From positions 112,305-176,304 of the forward strand of contig PDIP01000020.1 in NCBI GenBank assembly GCA_002811645.1: 64,000 nucleotides of DNA. Reading direction: 5' to 3'. The DNA is from Corallochytrium limacisporum. Its lineage: Eukaryota > Opisthokonta. The notes below the pieces were generated by a model. It saw only the letters and a program-made list of their open reading frames with translations, was not told where the DNA came from and made no database searches. This document shows, one piece after another, positions 1-9,725 of this stretch. The translations under genes and the position numbers were made by a program. Numbering within the stretch: position 1 is the first letter of the stretch; each line of letters starts with the position of its first letter.

Positions 1-1443
1 CAAGAACACGAACGTGTTCTTAGATTTTATTTGCCACGGATTCAAAATCTATTTGTCACTCAGATCCGCCGGAGGAACTTGAATCGGATACTAAATGTAT
101 TTGCACTGAACTCCTCGCGTTGCAAGAAAGGCCGGAAAGTAACCGCAAAAATGTTTGTTGGATCCGGTGAACAAGCTGTTTCTCTCCATTTGCTCTGAGG
201 CAAACTTGTCGATGGGTCTATGAGCAAACTTGTCGATGGGTTTTCTTCAGTACATTGAATACTGAAATTGGCCATGAGCCGGTGCTAGAAGTGCCTGGCA
301 ACCCCTGCAAAATCTAGAACGACCGATCAATTTTTTGTAGCAGCGGCGACCCGAGCGCACCACCGTCGCGCGAACAGTTTGGGACCTAGCTGATGTGCCA
401 TTTCGGTACTGAACATATGAAAAACACCGGGAACTTTTGCACGTGGATCGTTGAGTTCGCATGGGCGCGTGGAAAGCAGTGGTAAGGAACAGTCCGGATA
501 CCCGCCGGCATGACAAGAACGATACATTTCAGAATTCGCCTTGAAAGTGCTTCGCGATCGGGAGACTGGTGGGTGCCGTGTACCCGGTTCTTCTTTCCTT
601 GCAGCTCCATTCTCCCATTTCCGGCGAATTACTTCGGGGTTTGTTTGAGGTTTATCTTCTTTTGTCCTCCCTGTCCCCCACTTTTGTAACACCCCCTTCT
701 CCCCCCCCCCTGCGCCCCTTTTTTTTTCTCTTTTTTTTTCCTTTTTTTCTATTTTGTGGACCCTGTCGGTTTTCGGACCTTGCTGCACCAACTTTGTCTT
801 CCTTGTTTTATATTACAATTTTTTTGGGCGCCAAAGGTGGGGGAGTCGTGGAGGTGGAGAAAGGGGGAAGAGAGAGGGAGAGAGCGAGGGTGACAGAGGG
901 AAAAAAAAAATTGCCCCAGTGCGAAAGTGCCGCCAATTGCAGCGCTGCGCCCGCCAACAAGGGGGGTTTCCGGTGCAGAAGGGGGCTTCCCAGGTCCCTC
1001 GGGAAACAAAGGGTGAGACCGAACGCCTCCCTCGCACTGCAACGCGGGGTACGCGGCCAGCACGCCTTCCCACTCTATTGGCCTCAACTAAGGTGTGGTT
1101 CCCTTGTTTTTTTTTTCTTTCTCTGAGTGGCTGGAGGCCGTCCGCCAGTTCTCTCTCTTCTTCACAAGATTTAGTGTGGCGTTTTGACAAAAGTTGCGTG
1201 CACAGCCCCGCTGGGCATGCGAGGAAGAGGCACACACTTGGCAGGCAGCAGCCTCGCCTTTTGGCGGAAAAGAAGTGTACGCACTCTGTGGAGACGGTGT
1301 GCTCCAATGGGAAACAGAGGCCTATGAACGTGCCTCAATTATCCACCAAATGATAATATGATGGTGGGCTATTTCAAGCAAACAGGCTGTCTTTACCAAA
1401 ACCTATTTGGGAATCAATTAGTTTGGAATCGGTGTGACTCCAA
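1..1443. other. Intergenic 5' flank of TOP1, low complexity
   Basis: No convincing gene is seen. It begins with a near-perfect inverted repeat (2-21), and an 18-bp unit is repeated at 200-217 and 224-241. A pyrimidine-rich tract lies at about 655-755 and a purine-rich tract at about 836-911. Open frames here come from these biased tracts. The last few hundred bases probably hold the TOP1 promoter, but I see no defined core element. Confidence 0.6.
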
Positions 1444-4164
1444 ATGATCCTCGGAGGTAGTACTGACTTGTTCATAGACAAAAATAACGAGAATGAAGTA
1501 GACAGTACTGGGAAGAACGGCGTCACAAATATGGCGGAACTGGCGCACCGCAAACGTGTTATCGAGTCCGATAGTGAGGACGATATTCCTCTGGCTGCGC
1601 TTAAGAAGCCAAAGCAGGAGCCCCTATCTGAGTCTACAAAGATTTCCTCCTTCTCGTCATCAAACGGAAACGGCACTGCACCTAACTTAGGAGTAGCCAC
1701 ATCTTCCAAAGTGCATTCACAACCTCTGTCGTTACCAACCTTCTTGAATGACGAAGAGAAACCGGCTTCTGTCGCTCCCGTTGTAGCATCCGTACAGCCT
1801 GTAGTACCGAAAGTGGAACCTAAGGCTGAAGACTCTTCACAAGATGAGTTGCCTTTAGCTTCCTTGACGAAAAAGGAGGTGAAAACAAGCGAAACGGACA
1901 CCGCTAGACTGAAGAAGGAGCCTGCGATGCCCAAGACCGGGACGGTGGTGCCTAAAACAGAGACTCCTGTCAAGCCGGCAACCAAGCCATTCGCAACCAC
2001 AACAAAGCCATCTGCCGGGGACTCAAGTGACGACGATGATTTGCCACTGGCTGCTCTGGCCAAGAAACCAGAAGTCACTGAGCCATCGCAGGCGATGAAG
2101 AATGGGACAATCAAGACGGAGGGTGCAATGCAAACAGTTCTTAAGGGTGAGTCAGATTCCGATGATGAGCCACTTGCAGTGGTAGCAGCCAAGAGTCAGT
2201 CACAGGGCGATGCTATGGACGAAGATTCAGACTCTGATTCGGAAAGTATGCCTTTGGCCATGGTAGTACAGCGAGAGAAGGATCTCGATGAGATTTCAAG
2301 CAAGGTGGTAATGAAAAAGAAGGACAAGGCCAAAAGAAAGGCTCAGGTTGCTGCCAGCGTGGAAAGCATGTCCGCTACCACTGCTGTCTCAACGCAATCG
2401 AATCGGAAGCTGACCATGGAAGAGAAACGAGAGCTACGTCGACAGCAGGAGGCTCAAGAAGTTGTGCAGTGGTGGGATACTTCAAACAAACCAAAGCTTA
2501 AAGCAGGAGAGCGGTGGAAGACACTTCAATGGAATGGCATCGTCTTTGCGCCTCCGTATGAAGCGTATCCCGAGAGTGTCAAGTTCAAATATGCTGGGGA
2601 GAGAATATCACTCAGCCTTCAGGCTGAGGAAGTGGCTTCCTTCTTTGCGGCCATGGCTAACACCGACTATGCTGGTAAGCCTGTGTTCATTAAGAACTTC
2701 ATGAAGGATTGGCGCAAGTTCATGACCAAAGAAGAACGCGCCAAGATCACAAACTTTAAGGACTGTGACTTCACGGAAATGGTCCGTCATGAGGAGAAAA
2801 AGCGTGAATTGAAGAAGGCAATGACCAAGGAAGAGAAAGAAAAGATCAAGAAGCAGAATGAAGAACTGATAGATAAGTACGGCTACTGTATGGTCGACGG
2901 TACACGCGAACGCATTGGCAACTTCCGTGTGGAACCGCCCGGTCTTTTCCGTGGCCGTGGCAGTCATCCCAAGATGGGTCGCGTCAAGAAACGTGTGCAT
3001 CCAGAGTCTGTCACCGTGAACACCGGTCGAGGCGTACCGGCACCGCAGGCTCCAGAGGGACATCGCTGGAAGAAGGTTCTCACCGACCGCACAGTGACTT
3101 GGCTGGCAACCTGGAAGGAGAACATCATGGGGGCACAAAAATATGTCATGCTGAATGCTGCAAGCCGATTCAAGGGTGAAAGTGACTTGAAGAAGTATGA
3201 AAAGGCTAGGAAGCTCAAGAAACACATCAACAAAATTCGTCGCAGGTATCGTCGGGATTGGAAGGACAAGATGATGTACGAGCGCCAGCGTGGTACGTGC
3301 TTATACTTCATTGATATTCTCGCCCTTCGTGTTGGTAATGAGAAAGACACAGATCAAGAGGCCGATACCGTCGGTTGTACTTCTCTGCGTATTGAGCACA
3401 TAGAATTGCATCCGCGAGAGACTCCGGAAGGTAAAGATCATGTGACCTTTGATTTTCTCGGAAAAGATTCCATCCAGTATCGCAATACGGTGGAGGTCGA
3501 TGAACAGGTGTTCAAGAATCTGAAGATTTTCACAAAGAACAAGAAACCAGCTGACATGCTATTTGATAGGGTCGATGGCGCGAATCTGAACAAGTATCTA
3601 CAGGAGCAGATGAAGGGCTTGAGTGCCAAGGTGTTCCGTACCTACAACGCATCGCACACCCTCCAGGAACAGCTGAAGGATACGCCGGAGAAGGCCAATG
3701 AACACGAAAAGATTCTGGCATACAACCGTGCTAATCGCCAAGTTGCCATTCTGTGTAATCATCAGCGCGCAGTGCCCAAGACTCATGACCAGAGTATGGG
3801 CCGACTTGAGCAGAAGATCAAGGACAAGAGGAAACAAAAACGTGAAACAAAGAAGAAGCTTAATGAATTGCTGAAGGAACTGAAGGAGGCAGGCAAGGAT
3901 ACCAAGAACGCGGCCAAGGTGAAGACCCTTCGCAAGCGTCTCAAAACTATGGATGAGCAGCTGAAGAAGCTTCAAATCCAGAAGGTTGACAAGGACGAGA
4001 ACAAGACCATTGCACTGGGAACATCGAAGTTGAATTACTGCGATCCTCGTATCACTGTTGCCTGGTGCAAAAGGTACAATGTTCCCATCGAGAAGGTCTA
4101 CAACAAGACTCAGCGTCAAAAGTTCATGTGGTCATTTGCCACTGAACCTGAGTGGGAATTCTAA
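1444..4164 (+). CDS. TOP1: DNA topoisomerase I (type IB)
   Basis: Relaxes supercoils in nuclear DNA by nicking one strand through a 3'-phosphotyrosyl intermediate. The 906-residue product has a charged, disordered N-terminal tail (1-325), then the type IB core, a Lys-rich coiled-coil linker (about 780-850) and the C-terminal catalytic domain. Catalytic motifs are visible: RVGNEK (Arg), FRTYNAS (Arg), NHQR (His) and SKLNYCDPRITVAW, whose Tyr865 (codon 4036-4038) is the nucleophile. The tail carries five acidic motifs of the type S-D-x-D-D-x-P-L-A (codons 1567-2268). The second ATG at 1531 (MAELAHRKR) has a better initiation context (A at -3, G at +4) and may be the true start, giving 877 residues. 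It converges on MED18, with 80 bp between stop codons. Identification is near certain. Confidence 0.97.
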   Translation: MILGGSTDLFIDKNNENEVDSTGKNGVTNMAELAHRKRVIESDSEDDIPLAALKKPKQEPLSESTKISSFSSSNGNGTAPNLGVATSSKVHSQPLSLPTFLNDEEKPASVAPVVASVQPVVPKVEPKAEDSSQDELPLASLTKKEVKTSETDTARLKKEPAMPKTGTVVPKTETPVKPATKPFATTTKPSAGDSSDDDDLPLAALAKKPEVTEPSQAMKNGTIKTEGAMQTVLKGESDSDDEPLAVVAAKSQSQGDAMDEDSDSDSESMPLAMVVQREKDLDEISSKVVMKKKDKAKRKAQVAASVESMSATTAVSTQSNRKLTMEEKRELRRQQEAQEVVQWWDTSNKPKLKAGERWKTLQWNGIVFAPPYEAYPESVKFKYAGERISLSLQAEEVASFFAAMANTDYAGKPVFIKNFMKDWRKFMTKEERAKITNFKDCDFTEMVRHEEKKRELKKAMTKEEKEKIKKQNEELIDKYGYCMVDGTRERIGNFRVEPPGLFRGRGSHPKMGRVKKRVHPESVTVNTGRGVPAPQAPEGHRWKKVLTDRTVTWLATWKENIMGAQKYVMLNAASRFKGESDLKKYEKARKLKKHINKIRRRYRRDWKDKMMYERQRGTCLYFIDILALRVGNEKDTDQEADTVGCTSLRIEHIELHPRETPEGKDHVTFDFLGKDSIQYRNTVEVDEQVFKNLKIFTKNKKPADMLFDRVDGANLNKYLQEQMKGLSAKVFRTYNASHTLQEQLKDTPEKANEHEKILAYNRANRQVAILCNHQRAVPKTHDQSMGRLEQKIKDKRKQKRETKKKLNELLKELKEAGKDTKNAAKVKTLRKRLKTMDEQLKKLQIQKVDKDENKTIALGTSKLNYCDPRITVAWCKRYNVPIEKVYNKTQRQKFMWSFATEPEWEF

Positions 4165-4244
4165 ATGGATCAGATGAAGTGCTTTGAATACAAGTCTTAA
4201 TTTCCTCTATATCTGTTTTTGTAAATATGTGCCTTTCCGTACCC

Positions 4245-4919
4245 TCATCGCATGAAGCGCTGGTCTATCTTGGCTAGTTTGACAACAGGCCTGAGTACGG
4301 TCGCATAGTTCCATAAAATCTTCTCCGTGTCCTCTAAGCTTTCCGATGAAGACTGGCTGTACAATTCTACCAGGTAGTACCCATCGCTGATCTTCTCAAA
4401 GGCTGGTTTCCCGCCTTCCATCTTCATGCGCTCGATAGAGAAGATGCTGCACTCAACTTGTCCCTTCAAGGAAAAAACCCAACCAGTCTTTCGCACGCTG
4501 TAGACAGGTTTTGCTCCTAGACTTGCAAGGTACTCTGGGGTAGGCCCGTTGGTCTCCATTGAGATAAAGGTTCTCACTGTTACCAGCGAACGCTGAGAAG
4601 CTGCTCCAGCTTGTCCGATGTACGTCAGAGCCCACTGTGTCGTGTCATTAGGACTAGCAGGGACACCTGGTTTATAAGGTCGAGTCTGACGGAAGATCAT
4701 AACTCCATTGCTGAGTCCCTTTAATTGAAAACTTGTTTCACGCATTCGAACTGTTTGTGGGTTTTCATGGCCTCCAAGGGCACACATTTCTTTAACCAAT
4801 TGCTCAACCTTCGCACCTGTCACACCGCCTTGCAACAGGCATTGAAATCCACCTCCACCAAGAGCGAAAGAGTTGAGGCCTTCATGCCCGGAGACTGGAC
4901 CTCCTAATGTGCCAGCCAT
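4245..4919 (-). CDS. MED18: Mediator complex subunit 18
   Basis: Head-module subunit of Mediator, which links transcription factors to RNA polymerase II in the nucleus. The 224-residue product is close to the family's usual length of about 210. Family landmarks appear in order: an LLQGGV segment near the N terminus, a FQLKG strand, a W-x-L-x-YIGQ segment, a central hydrophobic strand block (KTGWVFSLKG, then CSIFSIER), a YLVELYS strand, and the C-terminal LRPVVKLAKIDQRF, which matches the typical ending of MED18. The ATG has a strong context (A at -3, G at +4). It is convergent with TOP1 and divergent from ARP3 across a 976-bp spacer. The match is to remembered family features rather than a search, but several motifs agree in order. 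Confidence 0.85.
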   Translation of the reverse strand: MAGTLGGPVSGHEGLNSFALGGGGFQCLLQGGVTGAKVEQLVKEMCALGGHENPQTVRMRETSFQLKGLSNGVMIFRQTRPYKPGVPASPNDTTQWALTYIGQAGAASQRSLVTVRTFISMETNGPTPEYLASLGAKPVYSVRKTGWVFSLKGQVECSIFSIERMKMEGGKPAFEKISDGYYLVELYSQSSSESLEDTEKILWNYATVLRPVVKLAKIDQRFMR

Positions 4920-5895
4920 TCTATCAAGTACGTGCTGGCTCTTTTCTGAGGCTGTCTACATTTGTCATGCCTTCGTCACTGTCGCGAGATTGCTCGACAC
5001 AAGTATCTTCCTTCTCCTCTGTATTTGGTGCCCTTTATCTACGTTCTTCCGCAGTACGTGAAGTGTTAAGTGTTACATGCACTGTTACACTAACCAAACC
5101 ACTGCGTTACGGTTCTGCGCGCCAACGTACACCACACCAACCCCCCCCTATCGAGGAGATGTTTGAATCTGATATTCGCTGATTCAATACAATGTTGTTC
5201 TCCCGAACCGCTTCTCAGCAAAACCATTATTTAACCTCTGGTCACTCGTAGTGAACGCTGTGCACAAATACATTGGACGGGCACTCCACCAAGCGAGCTA
5301 CCCTGTTGGGTTGAATGTTTTGCCATGCCCCCCTCCGTTGGTGTTTCTTTTTTCCCCAAGTCTCTTTCCTCAGTTCATTCGCTATGAACAGGGCCGGAAC
5401 AGCCAATCACGAGCCAATGCCTTCCCCGCAAACCCATCGAAGAGGAGGCGGGTTCCATAGTGAACCTACCAGAGCACAGGACCTTCGGTACTGAAAGCAT
5501 TGACGGAGTCTGGTTGGTGTTTCTCATTTGAGGCGATTTGTTTTTTGTTTTTGCACAGCCGCCAGCCACAGGGAGGGGGTAGAGTGGGCGCGTATATTGA
5601 GGGTATGCCGTGGTGACGAGCGGGGCCTTGTGAAAGAGTACGGACCAGCACACGGTGGGCGTGTTGCCTGATCCGAAAGAGAACTCCAGTTTTTGTTGCA
5701 CAACATGGGGAATCTGCTTATGATTTAGAGTGATCATTAACCCGGGCTTGTATTTCAAAGATTTCATATGACTATCTGCATACATGGCCTGATACAACCC
5801 ACGGAGATCTGCGGGAATATTGATAACCGGGATCAACAACCAACGACAGGAGTTTCGGTTTGAATAGTAGTTTTCATATATAGAGCCAGGGAACA
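4920..5895. promoter_or_regulatory. Divergent spacer between MED18 and ARP3
   Basis: No gene is supported; frames here lack any family signature. The 976-bp spacer must hold both 5' regions. A TATATA stretch lies at about 5877-5882, only some 15 bp before the ARP3 ATG, probably too close to act as a TATA box for that start. A 12-mer, TTCGGTACTGAA, at 5484-5495 also occurs at 402-413. Confidence 0.4.
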
Positions 5896-7149
5896 ATGGC
5901 ACCGACCAACAAACCAATTGTCATTGACAATGGTACCGGCTACACCAAGATGGGATATGCCGGCAATCCCAATCCGCAGTTCATCATGCCAACCGTGATC
6001 GGCATGAAGGAGTCTGCTTCAGTTGGCGATCAGGCACAGCGCCGTGTGGCGCGGGGTCTTGATGACCTAGACTTCCATATTGGAGACGAGGCTGTTGAGA
6101 ATCAGAAGACCTATGGCTTGACATACCCTATTCGGGAGGGTATGGTGGCGGACTGGGATGCAATGGAGAAGCTGTGGGAACAATGTATTTTCAAGTACCT
6201 CCGCTGCGAACCCGAGGACCACTACTTTATGCTCACTGAACCTCCGTTGAACACACCCGAGAATCGGGAGTACACGGCCGAGATTATGTTTGAAAGTTTC
6301 AACGTACCCGGTCTGTATATTGCCGTGCAGGCCGTCCTGGCCCTGGCAGCGTCATGGACCACCTCGCGGACAGAGAATCCGCTAACTGGATGTGTATTGG
6401 ATAGTGGTGATGGTGTTACCCACGTCATTCCTGTGGCTGATGGTTATGTTATCGGCTCTAGCATCAAGTCCATGCCTATTGCTGGGCGGAGAATCACTCA
6501 CTTTATTCAGGAGATGCTCCGCCAGCGCGAGCCCCAAATTCCCCCTGAGGAATCCATGGAAGTTGCCAAGACCATCAAGGAACGCTACTGCTACGTATGC
6601 CCCGATATTGTGAAGGAGTACAAGAAGTATGATGGGGATCCTAGGTACTTCAAGGAACACACAGGTGTGCACTCTGTGACTCAGAAGAAGTACAACGTCG
6701 ATGTTGGCTACGAGCGCTTCCTCGGACCCGAGATTTTCTTCCACCCCGAGTTTGCCAATGCAGACTACAGCACGCCTGTACCGATGGTGGTTGATGAAGT
6801 CATCCAATCGTGCCCCATTGATGTCCGCCGTGCCCTGTACAAGAACATCGCTCTGTCCGGTGGTTCCACAATGTTCAAGGATTTCGGTAAACGTCTTGAG
6901 CGTGATATCAAGCGCACGGTGAAGGAGCGCATGGCTCTGTACGAGGATCTCAGTGGCGGAAAGCACAAGCCTGCGCCTATGGAGGTCAATGTCGTATCTC
7001 ACTCTAAGCAACGATATGCTGTATGGTACGGTGGGTCCGTTGTGGCTGACTTGCCTCAGTTCTACTCCGCCTGCCGCACCAAGAAGGAGTATGAGGAAGA
7101 GGGTCCGCGCATTCTCCGCCACAACCCGGTCTTCAGTATGATGCAGTAA
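5896..7149 (+). CDS. ARP3: Actin-related protein 3 (Arp2/3 complex)
   Basis: One of the two actin-like subunits of the Arp2/3 complex, which nucleates branched actin filaments at the cell cortex. The 417-residue product matches the family length of about 418. The actin fold is clear: phosphate-1 loop [14 protein letters not shown] near the N terminus, [20 protein letters not shown], the second nucleotide loop [43 protein letters not shown], and the Arp3-type ending [10 protein letters not shown]. The start is firm: the context is aacaATGG. It lies in the same orientation as the next gene, but 2.6 kb away. No oddities are seen. Confidence 0.98.
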   Translation: MAPTNKPIVIDNGTGYTKMGYAGNPNPQFIMPTVIGMKESASVGDQAQRRVARGLDDLDFHIGDEAVENQKTYGLTYPIREGMVADWDAMEKLWEQCIFKYLRCEPEDHYFMLTEPPLNTPENREYTAEIMFESFNVPGLYIAVQAVLALAASWTTSRTENPLTGCVLDSGDGVTHVIPVADGYVIGSSIKSMPIAGRRITHFIQEMLRQREPQIPPEESMEVAKTIKERYCYVCPDIVKEYKKYDGDPRYFKEHTGVHSVTQKKYNVDVGYERFLGPEIFFHPEFANADYSTPVPMVVDEVIQSCPIDVRRALYKNIALSGGSTMFKDFGKRLERDIKRTVKERMALYEDLSGGKHKPAPMEVNVVSHSKQRYAVWYGGSVVADLPQFYSACRTKKEYEEEGPRILRHNPVFSMMQ

Positions 7150-7644
7150 GTTAACCTTCTAGCATCTCCGAACACTGTGAGTACTTTTACAAGCGTCATC
7201 AAGAGAGTGGGAGTGGAGATGGCTGTATGCCCCATGTCCATCTCCAGCACAAATTAAAGCAATACAAACGACCATCTATATATGACGGTACTTATCGTGG
7301 TAGAAGAGTTTTTAAGGTTATGGCAATGGCGATCCTTCCTTGCATTGTAGAATCGAAGGTGAATAGGGATCGCCTACGCCGTCGTTGCTTGTGTCCTGAG
7401 AGACGACTGCGTTCCGCACTGCTGCCCCCAAATGTGATGATGGGATGATCTCAAAACTTTATGCAATCCGTGCAAACAGGTTATCTGATATTGCTCAGCT
7501 CTGTAGCTGGTGTTGGCGTCGCCTCGGACCGAGGGGGGCTTAAGAAAATCCTCCAGGGCAACCTAAACTGAGAAACTGAACCCCCTCTGCCCATCAGCTC
7601 CATTCACATCGCTGTTCGTTTTCTCTCCCATCTACGGGTCCGAA

Positions 7645-7735
<91 letters not shown>
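7645..7735. repeat. (TC)n microsatellite
   Basis: About 45 copies of TC, nearly uninterrupted (one TG near 7668), in the spacer downstream of ARP3. It is an alternating pyrimidine tract likely to vary in length between strains. Confidence 0.97.
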
Positions 7736-7739
<4 letters not shown>

Positions 7740-8230
7740 CTGTGCGCCATCTGCCCGTAGCTCACCCACCCGCTCCGATTCTCCTGCTGCCATTTTTTCC
7801 AGGTTGCTCTGTTCATTTCAACACTATTCTCCCTTATGGCTTGCGACTGTCCCCCATCTCCTCTCCTCCCTGTGTGGAGTCTGTGGCTAATCGCTCCTAC
7901 TCGCACTCCGCTCCCACCCACCCCCCTCCCCACCGTGTCTTCGGTGTCCCACTTCCTTGTGCAATGAACCGCGTGATAGGCTTCACTTCTTTTGACGGAT
8001 TGTGTCGCATTTGTTTTCATCGCCTGGTGATTTCTTGGTTTTGGCTTCATTTCCCTTCTCCCTCCCCCTTCCCCGCGGCCAAAGGTGTACCCGTCCAGGG
8101 AAATTGAGTACGCAAGGAAGACAAGAGAACACAAAAAGGATACCAGCGCCAGGCACAAGACACGTACTGCAGACGGAAGCCCCGAAATCTTCGGCAATTT
8201 GCTTAATCCACCACACTTTCTGTCTCTATC

Positions 8231-8234
8231 TCTG

Positions 8235-8319
<85 letters not shown>

Positions 8320-8326
8320 CTCCGGC
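8231..8326. repeat. (TCTGGC)n hexanucleotide array
   Basis: Fifteen exact tandem copies of TCTGGC (8231-8320) are followed by one TCCGGC copy, then by degenerate related units (GGCTCT, CGCTGG) to about 8430. A pure array next to a decayed tail suggests recent expansion by slippage. All frames are open through the array, so it creates spurious ORFs; no gene is supported here. Confidence 0.96.
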
Positions 8327-9725
8327 TCCATCGCTGCCTATGGGCTCGATCGCTGGCTCTTGCTCTATCGCTGGCTCTGGCGCTATCGCTGGCTCTGGCT
8401 CTGGGCTCTATCTCTTGGTGGTGGCTCGTTTAGCTCGCTCTCGATTCCTCTATCTCTCCCTGGCACTCCCCCCACGGGGCAGGGCGGGACGACCGTCCCC
8501 GACCCGACCGTTGATTCTTTTGCGTGTTTGCTTGACCTTTGCTGTATACTCTCGGGCTCGCTCGTTTTCCTTCCACTCTCTTCCTCTCAATTTGTTCCCT
8601 GGTGGGTTCGCGGCTTGCCTGGCTTACAACTTGCTGACCCAGCCCGACGAAGTGTCAACATATTCTGGCTGAGCAACACAAGAAAAGGGGGGGGTTAGAA
8701 CGGGGACCCGGGACAGGGAGAGCGAGCGGATGGGTGGAGGAGAGAGGGGGAGAGGGGGAGGGGGGGAGGGGGAAGAAGGCAGAGCGAGGAGGAGAGAGTG
8801 ACCGCGTTCTGTGGCAGTAGTCAAAAACTTTCTTATCGGCAATCTCGCGGACTCCCTCCTACTTTTCACATTATGGAGAAAATCAGGGAACGGATTCGGT
8901 AGTGGAGCAGTAGCGGGAAATGGGTGAAATGATCTTACCATGATCAAATAATAGATGAAGCTGGTCCGACGGATGGGGAGAACACAGGGCTCATCGAACA
9001 GTGTTGAAAAGGCCGCACCTTGATCCGCTCCAGAAACAGACTTTGGCCCGACAGATCCGACAAGAACAGGAACATTAAGTACGAAATCCGGTGAGGTGGG
9101 TTTCCCTCCTCGCGAGCGGAGACACAAAGTAGCCAAAAAAAAAAAAAAGGAAAAGAACTTGCGCCGCCCAAGGGGGTCGCTTCGCTTGCGTGCCTTGGTT
9201 CTGCTTGAAAACTTTTCGCACGGGCACTCTGGGCAAGGCGTGGCGGACAGGGCTGGTGGCGAGTAGTCAGTGAGTAACTCTTTTTCGTCGGAACCCACAA
9301 GAAGGAAGGGATTCCATAGTTCTTTGTCTCTCCCGAGCGGGGCACGCATTGATCCCGCCGTCGGCGGGGGAGGGTGGGCATGAGTTTCTTCGAGGCAGCA
9401 AGAGCGAGTCTGTGTGCGTGTGCGTGCGCCATCTGTCCTGTGCGCCTTTTGGCACAGGTATCAGCACGCCGGCTACAACACTGGTGCACAACATAAGATG
9501 GTTGTTGTGTGTTGTTTCAAAAGCATCCTCTGTGTACACCTTTTCTTTCTCGGTGGGTCACCCACTTGGCTGCCGTTTAGGTATTTTTGGGGTGGCATAT
9601 ATCTGCAAGTATCAACGCCTATCGATCACCAAAGAGACGTTCGCAAAAGAAAAAGGACTTGAAAGTTCTAATGCTCAGACATTAGAGCCTGGGTAATTAC
9701 CAACCTAAGGAACCATAGTATCAAT

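Larger units (their letters stand above)
7150..9725. other. Long low-complexity intergenic region
   Basis: No supported gene lies in these 2.6 kb. It holds a TC microsatellite (7645-7735), a TCTGGC hexamer array (8231-8326) with a decayed extension to about 8430, a G/A-rich tract at about 8725-8800, and a poly-A run near 9137. Frames in this stretch read as LA, WL or RE dipeptide runs and are products of the repeats. Confidence 0.75.

Noticed and set aside
327-791. 154-codon frame on the minus strand rich in Lys, Arg and Gly
   Set aside because: Read from a poly-pyrimidine tract; no motif and overlaps other open frames.
7604-8197. 197-codon minus frame with long RE runs
   Set aside because: Direct product of the TC microsatellite.
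8085-8672. Plus-strand frames with LA or WL runs
   Set aside because: Product of the TCTGGC array; all frames are open through the array.
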